From the NCBI GenBank assembly GCA_012522165.1, contig JAAYKZ010000217.1, positions 1 to 10,747 of the forward strand: DNA of 10,747 nucleotides. Direction: 5' to 3'. The notes under the pieces are model-generated. The model searched no databases. It worked only from the letters and a program-made list of their open reading frames with translations, and had not been told where the DNA came from. Origin of the DNA: Clostridiales bacterium (lineage in GTDB: Bacteria; Bacillota; Clostridia; Caldicoprobacterales; UBA3941). Every line of letters starts with the position of its first letter. Within the stretch, counting starts at the first letter, position 1. Of the stretch, positions 5,378 to 10,747 are shown one piece after another. A program made the translations under genes and the position numbers.

Positions 5378-7573
5378 GTGAATCAGGTTGCTATTAAAAA
5401 GGACAATCCTCCTTCTATAAGGCAGTTTGTGACTTTTATTCGAAGTCCTAAGTTTTTAGGGGCGGTGCTGGCTATTGTCAATTATGTCATAATCTTTATT
5501 ATGCTTATGGCTGTTATATTGCCTAAGCAATACACTCTTAAGGTTGGAGACATTCTCCAACATCCTATAAGTGCTACAAGAGATGTAGAAGATACCCTGA
5601 CTACCGAGGAGCTTAGGCAGGCTGCTAGGGAGAGTGTGTCCAATATATATCGATTTGATGAAAATATTACCGAGAGCGTAATTGTAGAAATAGAGCAAAT
5701 ATTTGATCAAATCCAAATGGCCAGACAACTAGCTCAAAATAAGTATGAAGATTATAAGAAAGAATTGCAAAAAAAGCAAGAAATTCAGGATAGTCAGGAT
5801 GAGCAAATAATAGATCAACAACAGACAGAGAACCATGAACCAAGTCCCGATGACATTTTGACAGATCAATTTATTGGGGAAATAAAGGAAGATTTCCCCA
5901 TTATGTTATCTAATGATGAAATATTAACTTGTCTTAATGCTGATGAAGATGAATTGGTTCAGTTAAAGGATCAGTTGTTAAAAACTTTAAATAAATTACT
6001 AGATCTGCATATAAAACAAGATAATTTATTAGAGGCCAGGAATACCTTGAGAGATGAAATAATGTCTCTACCAGTATCCAATGAAGTAAGGCTTCTAGGT
6101 ACTACCGTCGGAGTATCGGTGTTAAAGCCCAATATGGTGTTTGATCAGGAAGCTACTGAACAGGAGAAAGAGAGAGCAGCTCAGAGTGTAGAGCCAGTAA
6201 TTTATAAAAAAGGGCAGTATATTGTTCAAGCAGGTCAGCCTATAACCCAGAAGCAGTATAAGATGCTTCAAGAGTTGGGACTATTAAAAGAAGATAAGAT
6301 AGATGTGACTGCATATATGAGTATAGGGCTGATGGTCTTATTAGTAGAGCTAATTGTAATATTATATCTATTGGCTTTTGAAAAGCGGGTAGTAGAAAAT
6401 CCATCCCATTTATTAATGATAAGCCTAATAATATGGGTGGTGCTAGGATTAGCTTTAGCAGTTAGCCAATTGCATCAATACCTCATTCCTATAGCATTAG
6501 GAGCAATGCTGCTAACGGTATTAATAGGCCCTACAACCGCGGGAATCATAAATATAGCCTTATCCATCTTAATAGGTATAATGTTGGATAATAACTTATA
6601 CATTATGATAATGGGGATTACAGGAGGAATAGTGGGTATATATCTCTGCAACAGGGCAGAGCAGAGAAATGCCTTGGTATGGGCAGGACTAGCAGTTAGT
6701 TGTGTTAACTTAATGAGCATATTTAGTTTAGAAATGTTGTCTTCTGGTGAATGGTTTTCTTCATTAAAAATATCCACCTGGGGAATAGGCAGCGGATTGT
6801 TGTCTGGAGTCTTTTTAATAGGAACCTTGCCTATATGGGAGAATCTATTTGGCATAGTTACGCCTATAAAATTAATGGAATTAGCCAATCCCAATCATCC
6901 AGTTCTAAAACGCCTGCTTATGGAAGCTCCAGGAACATACCATCACAGCATTATCGTTGCTAATCTAGCTGAAAATGCCGCAGAGGCCATAGGAGCAGAT
7001 GGCCTATTGGCCAGGGTAGGTGCTTATTACCATGATATTGGTAAGTTAAAAAGGCCTCTTTATTTTAAAGAAAATCAGATTGCTACCGGAAATCCTCATG
7101 ATAAACTAAGTCCTACATTAAGCACTAATATTATAATATCCCATGCCAAGGATGGTGTAGAACTGGCTAAAAGATATAAGGTGCCTAGAGTAGTGCAAGA
7201 TTTTATTTCTCAACACCATGGAACAACTGCTGTAGCTTACTTTTACCATAAAGCCAAGGAAAATAATAATGAAAATAGGATTCATATAGACGATTTTAGA
7301 TATCCAGGGCCTAAGCCAAAAAAGAAGGAAACAGCTATTGTCATGTTAGCTGATACTGTTGAGGCTGCAGTGAGATCAATCTCCGATCCTACACCGGGCA
7401 AGGTAGAACGACTAATTCGCAAGCTTATAAAGGATAAAATGGATGACGGGCAGTTAGATGATTGTCATTTGACCCTTAAGGATTTAAATACTGTTGCAAA
7501 TGCTTTTTCTGGGGTTATGACAGGTGTTTTTCATGAAAGAATTGAGTATCCTAATATAGAAGAAAAAAAGTAA
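5378..7573 (+). CDS. pgpH: PgpH/YqfF, 7TM-HD family c-di-AMP phosphodiesterase
   Basis: With the GTG start this is a 731-residue protein with the full 7TMR-HD layout. One N-terminal membrane helix (about 22-43) leads to a large external 7TMR-HDED domain (about 44-300), then a polytopic membrane block (about 313-490), then a cytoplasmic HD phosphohydrolase domain (about 500-725). HD metal-site residues are all visible: H522/H523 in TYHHSIIV, H552-D553 in YYHDIGK, H589 in ISHAKDG, H613/H614 in SQHHGTT and D659 in MLADTVEAAV. In Listeria and other Bacillota, PgpH hydrolyses the second messenger c-di-AMP to pApA, affecting potassium and osmotic control; that role is carried over by homology. An acidic and Gln-rich stretch (about 127-165) interrupts the external domain. 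The longer frame from ATG 5327 overlaps phoH and has no ribosome site, so it was not used. Confidence 0.95.
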   Translation: MNQVAIKKDNPPSIRQFVTFIRSPKFLGAVLAIVNYVIIFIMLMAVILPKQYTLKVGDILQHPISATRDVEDTLTTEELRQAARESVSNIYRFDENITESVIVEIEQIFDQIQMARQLAQNKYEDYKKELQKKQEIQDSQDEQIIDQQQTENHEPSPDDILTDQFIGEIKEDFPIMLSNDEILTCLNADEDELVQLKDQLLKTLNKLLDLHIKQDNLLEARNTLRDEIMSLPVSNEVRLLGTTVGVSVLKPNMVFDQEATEQEKERAAQSVEPVIYKKGQYIVQAGQPITQKQYKMLQELGLLKEDKIDVTAYMSIGLMVLLVELIVILYLLAFEKRVVENPSHLLMISLIIWVVLGLALAVSQLHQYLIPIALGAMLLTVLIGPTTAGIINIALSILIGIMLDNNLYIMIMGITGGIVGIYLCNRAEQRNALVWAGLAVSCVNLMSIFSLEMLSSGEWFSSLKISTWGIGSGLLSGVFLIGTLPIWENLFGIVTPIKLMELANPNHPVLKRLLMEAPGTYHHSIIVANLAENAAEAIGADGLLARVGAYYHDIGKLKRPLYFKENQIATGNPHDKLSPTLSTNIIISHAKDGVELAKRYKVPRVVQDFISQHHGTTAVAYFYHKAKENNNENRIHIDDFRYPGPKPKKKETAIVMLADTVEAAVRSISDPTPGKVERLIRKLIKDKMDDGQLDDCHLTLKDLNTVANAFSGVMTGVFHERIEYPNIEEKK

Positions 7574-7594
7574 TCTGAAGAAAGGGCAACAGAT

Positions 7595-8113
7595 ATGGAG
7601 ATGGATATGGATATAATTATCGAAATTGATAACAACCAGGACAAGATAGAAATTACCCAGGATACGGAAAAGCTAATATATAATTCTATAAAAAAAGTGC
7701 TTGATATTGAAGAATTCCATTTAAAAGCAATGGTAGATATAATCTTGGTAGATAATCAAGATATAAGAAAGATTAATTCAGAGTATAGGGGTGTAGATAA
7801 AGCTACAGATGTGCTTTCCTTTCCCATATTAGATTTAAAGTCTGGACAAAAATCCTTAGATGTCAACACATTTAATAATGACATAGACCCTGATAGCGGT
7901 GCGATTATTTTAGGAGATATAATAGTATCTATGGAAAAAGTAAAAGAACAGGCTGAAGAATATGGTCATAGCTTTGAGAGGGAGTTAGGATTCTTAATTG
8001 TTCATGGTATGTTGCACCTTTTAGGATATGACCATATGACAGAAGATGATAGAAATAAAATGCGAAGTAAGGAAGAAGCTGTTTTGAAAGCTTTGAATTT
8101 GACCAGGTTTTAG
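7595..8113 (+). CDS. ybeY: YbeY endoribonuclease, rRNA maturation factor
   Basis: This 172-residue protein is the UPF0054/YbeY metalloprotein. The diagnostic zinc-binding HGMLHLLGYDH motif occupies 137-147, with H137, H141 and H147 as the three ligands. The family's STATE block appears as DKATDVLSFP (about 68-77), and GDIIVSMEKV (about 107-116) is also conserved. YbeY is a single-strand endoribonuclease needed for 16S rRNA 3'-end maturation and ribosome quality control, and it can partner with Era, also encoded in this cluster. The start is ambiguous: in-frame ATG codons lie at 7595, 7601 and 7607. AAAGGG (7580-7585) suits 7595, while GGAG (7597-7600) would suit 7607, so the N-terminus may be up to four residues shorter. 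The gene starts 21 bases after pgpH. Confidence 0.96.
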   Translation: MEMDMDIIIEIDNNQDKIEITQDTEKLIYNSIKKVLDIEEFHLKAMVDIILVDNQDIRKINSEYRGVDKATDVLSFPILDLKSGQKSLDVNTFNNDIDPDSGAIILGDIIVSMEKVKEQAEEYGHSFERELGFLIVHGMLHLLGYDHMTEDDRNKMRSKEEAVLKALNLTRF

Positions 8114-8146
8114 ATAGGGTGGTTTTCGCGGAAGGGTGAAAAGAAA

Positions 8147-8851
8147 ATGAAGCATAAAAGAAATCTAATAGAAAGCTTCAACGATGCCATAGATGGTTTA
8201 ATTCAGGCTTTTAGGTCAGAGAGGAACATGAAGATCCACCTAGTTATCGCCCTTCTGGTATTACTTGCTGCTATATTTTATCATCTATCTAGAATTGAAT
8301 TCATTCTTCTTGTTATAGCCATTACCTTAGTGGTAGCAGCAGAAATGATTAATACTGCTATAGAAACTATAGTAGATATGATAAAAAAAGATTATCATCC
8401 GTTGGCTAAAAAAGTGAAAAATGTGGCAGCTGGCGCGGTTTTGGTAACTGCCATTAATGCCCTAATCATAGGTTACTTATTGTTCTATGATAAGATAGAT
8501 AAATTATCTTTATCTTTAATAAGTAAAATAAAAACTATGCCGGTTCATGTTACGGCAGCTAGTTTGTTAGTAGTAGCAATAGCTGTTATAATCATCAAGA
8601 ATATAAACCAGACAGGCACCTTTTTACGAGGGGGCATGCCTAGTGGTCATAGTGCTCTTGCTTTTTCATTATTTACCTGTATAACCTTAATTAGCGGTAA
8701 TGCTTTGATTTCCACATTAAGTATATTGATGGCTCTCATGGTATTACACAGCCGCTATGAGGCAGGTATTCATACTACAAAAGAGATAATAATAGGCGCT
8801 ATCTTGGGTATTATACTAACTATTTTAGCCTTTCAGTTAGCTAAAGTTTAG
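8147..8851 (+). CDS. dgkA: Fused DgkA-type lipid kinase and PAP2 phosphatase
   Basis: This 234-residue membrane protein joins two families in one frame. Residues 1-115 are a complete small prokaryotic diacylglycerol/undecaprenol kinase: an amphipathic N-terminus with FRSERNMKIH (23-31), three membrane helices and the catalytic signature EMINTAIETIVD (66-77). Residues about 132-234 form a short PAP2 phosphatase domain with PSGH (165-168) and SRYEAGIH (202-209). The third motif ends in E213 rather than the common Asp, and the classical first motif K-x6-RP is replaced by a looser K151...R161-Gly-Gly. In Gram-positives the DgkA part usually phosphorylates undecaprenol; PAP2 enzymes often dephosphorylate undecaprenyl pyrophosphate. 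Both would yield undecaprenyl phosphate, the wall-precursor carrier, but that pairing is inference. AAGGGTG (8132-8138) precedes the ATG. Kinase identity is firm; phosphatase activity is likely but unproven. Confidence 0.92.
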   Translation: MKHKRNLIESFNDAIDGLIQAFRSERNMKIHLVIALLVLLAAIFYHLSRIEFILLVIAITLVVAAEMINTAIETIVDMIKKDYHPLAKKVKNVAAGAVLVTAINALIIGYLLFYDKIDKLSLSLISKIKTMPVHVTAASLLVVAIAVIIIKNINQTGTFLRGGMPSGHSALAFSLFTCITLISGNALISTLSILMALMVLHSRYEAGIHTTKEIIIGAILGIILTILAFQLAKV

Positions 8852-8889
8852 AGATGTACTTATAAATTTAGTGGAAATGGAAGATAAAT

Positions 8890-9276
8890 ATGAATAATAG
8901 ATTAATAGAAGAAGCTATTAAAGCAAAAATCAATGCTTATGCACCTTATTCTGGTTTTAGAGTAGGTGCAGCATTAATTGATGTTGATGATAAAATATAT
9001 ACAGGCTGTAATATTGAGAATATTAGCTTTGGCGCAACTTGTTGTGCTGAAAGAGTGGCCATATTTAAAGCTGTGTCACAGGGGCAGAAAGCTTTTAGAG
9101 CTATTGCCGTAGTCTCAGATTCTAATGATTTTACTTTTCCTTGCGGAATATGCCGTCAGGTTATGGTAGAGTTCAAGATACCAAAAATAATCGTAGGAAA
9201 CTGCAATGGAAAATTTAAGGAGTATAACTTAGTGGAGCTAATGCCTTATGCATTTGATAATTTAAATGTTGATTGA
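8890..9276 (+). CDS. cdd: Cytidine deaminase (small zinc-dependent, homotetrameric type)
   Basis: This 128-residue protein is a typical small CDA converting cytidine and deoxycytidine to uridine and deoxyuridine in pyrimidine salvage. Visible motifs are AYAPYSGFRVGAAL (16-29) for nucleoside binding, the GCNIEN strand (39-44), the zinc and proton-shuttle motif CCAER (C52 ligand, E54 catalytic) and PCGICRQ (84-90) with zinc ligands C85 and C88. Three cysteine ligands are characteristic of the tetrameric class also found in B. subtilis, where cdd likewise lies between dgkA and era. TGGAAG (8878-8883) sits 6 bases before the ATG. It is 38 bases after the DgkA-PAP2 gene and is probably the last member of the yqfC-led operon before a larger gap. 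Confidence 0.97.
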   Translation: MNNRLIEEAIKAKINAYAPYSGFRVGAALIDVDDKIYTGCNIENISFGATCCAERVAIFKAVSQGQKAFRAIAVVSDSNDFTFPCGICRQVMVEFKIPKIIVGNCNGKFKEYNLVELMPYAFDNLNVD

Positions 9277-9318
9277 TTTTTTGCAAGTAAACGCTGTCAC
9301 TGATATGGCTGAGAAAAC

Positions 9319-9348
9319 TTGGCTTTCTGGTTAATGGCATATTATAAT
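9319..9348 (+). promoter_or_regulatory. Candidate sigma-A promoter upstream of era
   Basis: TTGGCT (9319-9324) and a perfect TATAAT (9343-9348) are separated by 18 bases in the 141-base gap between cdd and era. The -35 box matches 4 of 6 consensus bases. The implied start near 9355 would give a leader of about 60 bases before the era ATG. This would let era, yqzL and recO be expressed independently of the upstream operon. The call rests on consensus matching only. Confidence 0.5.
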
Positions 9349-9365
9349 TAGCACAATAGGCTAAT
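9347..9365 (+). repeat. Short inverted repeat at the candidate era transcription start
   Basis: ATTAGC (9347-9352) and GCTAAT (9360-9365) form a perfect 6-bp inverted repeat with a 7-base spacer. It overlaps the end of the TATAAT box and covers the predicted start site. The position would suit an operator, but the repeat is short and could be chance in AT-rich DNA. It has no T-run, so it is not a terminator. Confidence 0.3.
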
Positions 9366-9405
9366 ACTACTTGTATAATGAGTAAATTTAATGCATTTTA
9401 AGATA

Positions 9406-9413
9406 AAAGGTGA
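9406..9413 (+). promoter_or_regulatory. Ribosome binding site that selects the ATG at 9418 for era
   Basis: AAAGGTGA at 9406-9413 lies 4 bases before ATG 9418. The same frame is open from ATG 9391, but that codon lacks a ribosome site, and starting there adds nine residues not typical of Era. A GTG at 9415 is also in frame, but its spacing is too short. Confidence 0.75.
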
Positions 9414-9417
9414 TGTG

Positions 9418-10323
9418 ATGGATCAAAAATTTAAATCAGGTTTTGTTGCGGTGATAGGACGTTCCAACGTGGGTAAGTCAACCTTGCTTAATACCCTAGT
9501 TGGCGAGAAGATAGCTATTGTTTCGGACAAACCTCAAACTACCCGAAACCGAATACATTGTGTTCTAACTAGGGAACACTATCAAATTGTTTTTATTGAT
9601 ACTCCAGGTATACATAGAGCTAAGAATAAGCTAAGTGAATATATGGTAAAAACCGCCACTAGTACTCTAGATGAAGTTGACGTTATAGTATTAGTACTGG
9701 ATATAGCAGATGGAATTGGAGCAGGCGATAGAAACATTATAGAGATGTTACAAGATGTCCAAACACCTGTTATTGTAGCTCTTAATAAAGCTGATAGATT
9801 ATCCTCTGAGGAATTATCAAAGAGAATAGAAAAATTTAGAACAGAATTTAACAATTTAGATAATTATGTTGCAGTGTCGGCTCTTCTAGGAACAAACCTA
9901 GATCAGTTGGAAGGTGAAATTTTAGAGCATCTAGACGAAGGTCCAAAATATTATCCCGATGATATGATTACTGATCAACCGGAGCGGGTAATAATAGCAG
10001 AACTCATTAGGGAAAAAGCACTAGAACTATTGCGTGAAGAAATACCCCATGGTATTGGAGTGGAGATAACCAGCATTAGAGAAAGAAAAGATCAGCCATT
10101 AATTGACATTTATGCCACTATATATGTGGAGAAAAAATCCCACAAAGGAATAGTCATTGGAAAAAGAGGACAGATGCTAAAACAAATAGGTCAAAGAGCA
10201 CGAAAGGATATAGAAAATCTTCTAGGAACTAAGGTATATCTCGAGCTGTGGGTAAAGGTTACTGAGGATTGGAGAAATAGTATAATAGCCTTAAGAAATC
10301 TAGGCTATGATGACAGAAATTAA
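9418..10323 (+). CDS. era: GTPase Era, 16S rRNA-binding ribosome assembly factor
   Basis: From ATG 9418 this is a 301-residue protein, the usual Era length. The N-terminal GTPase domain shows G1 GRSNVGKS (14-21), the switch I region PQTTRNRIH (39-47), G3 DTPG (61-64), G4 NKAD (123-126) and G5 SAL (154-156). The C-terminal KH domain (about 200-290) includes VIGKRGQMLKQIG (246-258), the GxxG-type RNA-binding loop. Era binds the 3' end of 16S rRNA and checks 30S assembly at the membrane or in the cytoplasm. YbeY, a known functional partner in other bacteria, is encoded four genes upstream. G1 carries Ser where many Era proteins have Pro, which is a tolerated position. A further ATG at 9391 is in frame but rejected for lack of a ribosome site. 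Confidence 0.97.
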   Translation: MDQKFKSGFVAVIGRSNVGKSTLLNTLVGEKIAIVSDKPQTTRNRIHCVLTREHYQIVFIDTPGIHRAKNKLSEYMVKTATSTLDEVDVIVLVLDIADGIGAGDRNIIEMLQDVQTPVIVALNKADRLSSEELSKRIEKFRTEFNNLDNYVAVSALLGTNLDQLEGEILEHLDEGPKYYPDDMITDQPERVIIAELIREKALELLREEIPHGIGVEITSIRERKDQPLIDIYATIYVEKKSHKGIVIGKRGQMLKQIGQRARKDIENLLGTKVYLELWVKVTEDWRNSIIALRNLGYDDRN

Positions 10324-10350
10324 TGTCGTTTATTGTCGCTTCCGGATTAT

Positions 10351-10378
10351 TTTACATCGAATATAGCTGATATATGGT
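10351..10378 (+). promoter_or_regulatory. Weak promoter candidate between era and yqzL
   Basis: The 117-base gap (10324-10440) shows no terminator-like hairpin. TTTACA (10351-10356) matches 5 of 6 bases of the -35 consensus, and TATGGT (10373-10378) matches 4 of 6 of the -10 consensus at a 16-base spacing. This is weak, and read-through from era is as likely a source of yqzL-recO transcripts. Confidence 0.2.
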
Positions 10379-10440
10379 GGAAATGCTAATGATGTGTATA
10401 TTACTTTACTAGTTATAAGGGTAAAAGGGGAGGCATAAAA

Positions 10441-10593
10441 ATGAAGGATCTAGTCTGGAATGTTTTTAAGAAAACTGGCTCAATTACAAGTTATTTATTA
10501 TATAAAGAGATAGAGAGGTATGGGGAGAGGGAAAAAAATGAAAGAGATTACCAGACATCTGCCCACCCAAGGAGTGATACTGCGTTACACTAA
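10441..10593 (+). CDS. yqzL: YqzL-like small protein
   Basis: This 50-residue ORF starts at ATG with a strong GGGGAGG ribosome site (10427-10433, 7 bases upstream). Its N-terminus MKDLVWNVFKKTGSITSYLL resembles the YqzL family, whose short members share the pattern W-x-V-F-x-x-T-G-x-x-x-x-Y-L-L and lie between era and recO in Bacillota. No membrane helix or catalytic motif is visible, and the family's function is unknown. The C-terminal half is highly charged and shows no conserved pattern that I can identify. Its last 56 bases overlap recO in another frame, so the tail sequence may be constrained by recO. The overlap suggests translational coupling of recO to yqzL. Confidence 0.85.
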   Translation: MKDLVWNVFKKTGSITSYLLYKEIERYGEREKNERDYQTSAHPRSDTALH

Positions 10594-10747
10594 TTTTAGA
10601 GAAGCAGATCGCATGATTACACTCCTATCGCCTAATCTAGGCAAGATTTCGGTGATGGCTAGAGGATGCAGAAAGCCTAATAGTCGTTTACTCGCAGCAA
10701 CTGAATTATTTTGTTATGGCGACTATGTGCTTTATAAAAAAGGGGAT
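10538..10747 (+). CDS. recO: DNA repair protein RecO, N-terminal part (cut by window end)
   Basis: The frame is open from ATG 10538 to the end of the window, giving 70 residues without a stop. The sequence matches the N-terminal OB-fold of RecO: TQGVILRYTNFREADRMITLLS (10-31), the GKISVMARGCRK block (35-46) and LFCYGDYVLYKKGD (57-70). RecO works with RecF and RecR to load RecA on SSB-coated single-stranded DNA and can anneal strands. GGGGAGAGG (10522-10530) lies 7 bases before the ATG. The 56-base overlap with yqzL is real if this ATG is used; an in-frame GTG at 10574 would remove the start of the first beta strand and is disfavoured. The remaining two thirds or more of the protein, including the usual zinc-binding region, lies outside. 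Confidence 0.92.
   Translation, partial: MKEITRHLPTQGVILRYTNFREADRMITLLSPNLGKISVMARGCRKPNSRLLAATELFCYGDYVLYKKGD

Noticed and set aside
6475..6894. Minus-strand open frame of 139 codons
   Set aside because: It is a shadow of the pgpH membrane region with no domain or plausible ribosome site; pgpH is intact and conserved here.
6751..6963. Plus-strand 70-codon frame inside pgpH
   Set aside because: It is out of frame with an intact conserved gene and shows no family resemblance.
8147..8851. DgkA-PAP2 fusion as a sequencing or assembly artefact
   Set aside because: The frame is continuous with a membrane linker and no stop or start remnants at the junction; similar fusions are recalled from Clostridia, so a real fusion is favoured.
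9374..9379. Second TATAAT in the cdd-era gap
   Set aside because: No acceptable -35 box lies 16-18 bases upstream and there is no extended -10, so it is probably chance in AT-rich sequence.
9391..9417. Upstream ATG extending Era by nine residues
   Set aside because: It has no ribosome site; ATG 9418 has AAAGGTGA and gives the standard 301-residue Era.
1..10747. Mobile element, prophage, CRISPR, tRNA or defence island
   Set aside because: No transposase or integrase motifs, terminal repeats, spaced direct-repeat arrays or cloverleaf-like sequence were seen, and the gene order is that of a conserved chromosomal cluster.

Overview
This window is a low-GC, gene-dense stretch of chromosome with every gene on the + strand. 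It reads as an endospore-forming Bacillota, most likely Clostridia-like. The evidence is the order yqfC-yqfD-phoH-pgpH(yqfF)-ybeY-dgkA-cdd-era-yqzL-recO, which matches the known Bacillus/Clostridia sporulation and housekeeping cluster. It also carries two genes of sporulation families, strong purine-rich Shine-Dalgarno sites and frequent TTG/GTG starts. I cannot name the genus from sequence alone. There are no rRNA, tRNA, CRISPR, IS or phage features, and no gene-free stretch above about 140 bases.

Region 1 (1-2800) is a short unit. It has a membrane-anchored or secreted endonuclease/exonuclease/phosphatase (EEP) family protein, a full-length NfeD-type membrane protease, and a small unrecognised membrane-anchored protein with a Pro/Lys/Gln-rich repeat tail. 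A strong intrinsic hairpin terminator follows. In many Bacillota the gene after this nfeD type is the flotillin-like floA. Here that slot holds the small unknown protein instead.

Region 2 (2800-9276) is a tightly packed operon: yqfC and yqfD (mother-cell sporulation families), phoH (ATPase), pgpH (7TM-HD c-di-AMP phosphodiesterase family), ybeY (rRNA-maturation endoribonuclease), a fused DgkA-PAP2 lipid kinase/phosphatase, and cdd (cytidine deaminase). Gaps run from 1 to 46 bases. Three consecutive genes (yqfD, phoH, pgpH) appear to use TTG, TTG and GTG starts, and the longest-ORF starts for yqfD, pgpH and era are not the best ones.

Region 3 (9277-10747) has a 141-base gap with a sigma-A-like promoter candidate, then era (ribosome-assembly GTPase). 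A 117-base gap leads to the tiny yqzL, whose 3' end overlaps the start of recO by 56 bases. recO runs off the window.

The cluster mixes RNA and ribosome maturation (ybeY, era), nucleotide signalling and salvage (pgpH, cdd), undecaprenyl/diacylglycerol lipid phosphate handling (dgkA-pap2), DNA repair (recO) and sporulation (yqfC, yqfD). This is a conserved neighbourhood rather than one pathway. I found no convincing new defence or mobile system. The most unusual items are the small repeat-tailed protein in the floA position, the DgkA-PAP2 fusion and the yqzL/recO overlap.
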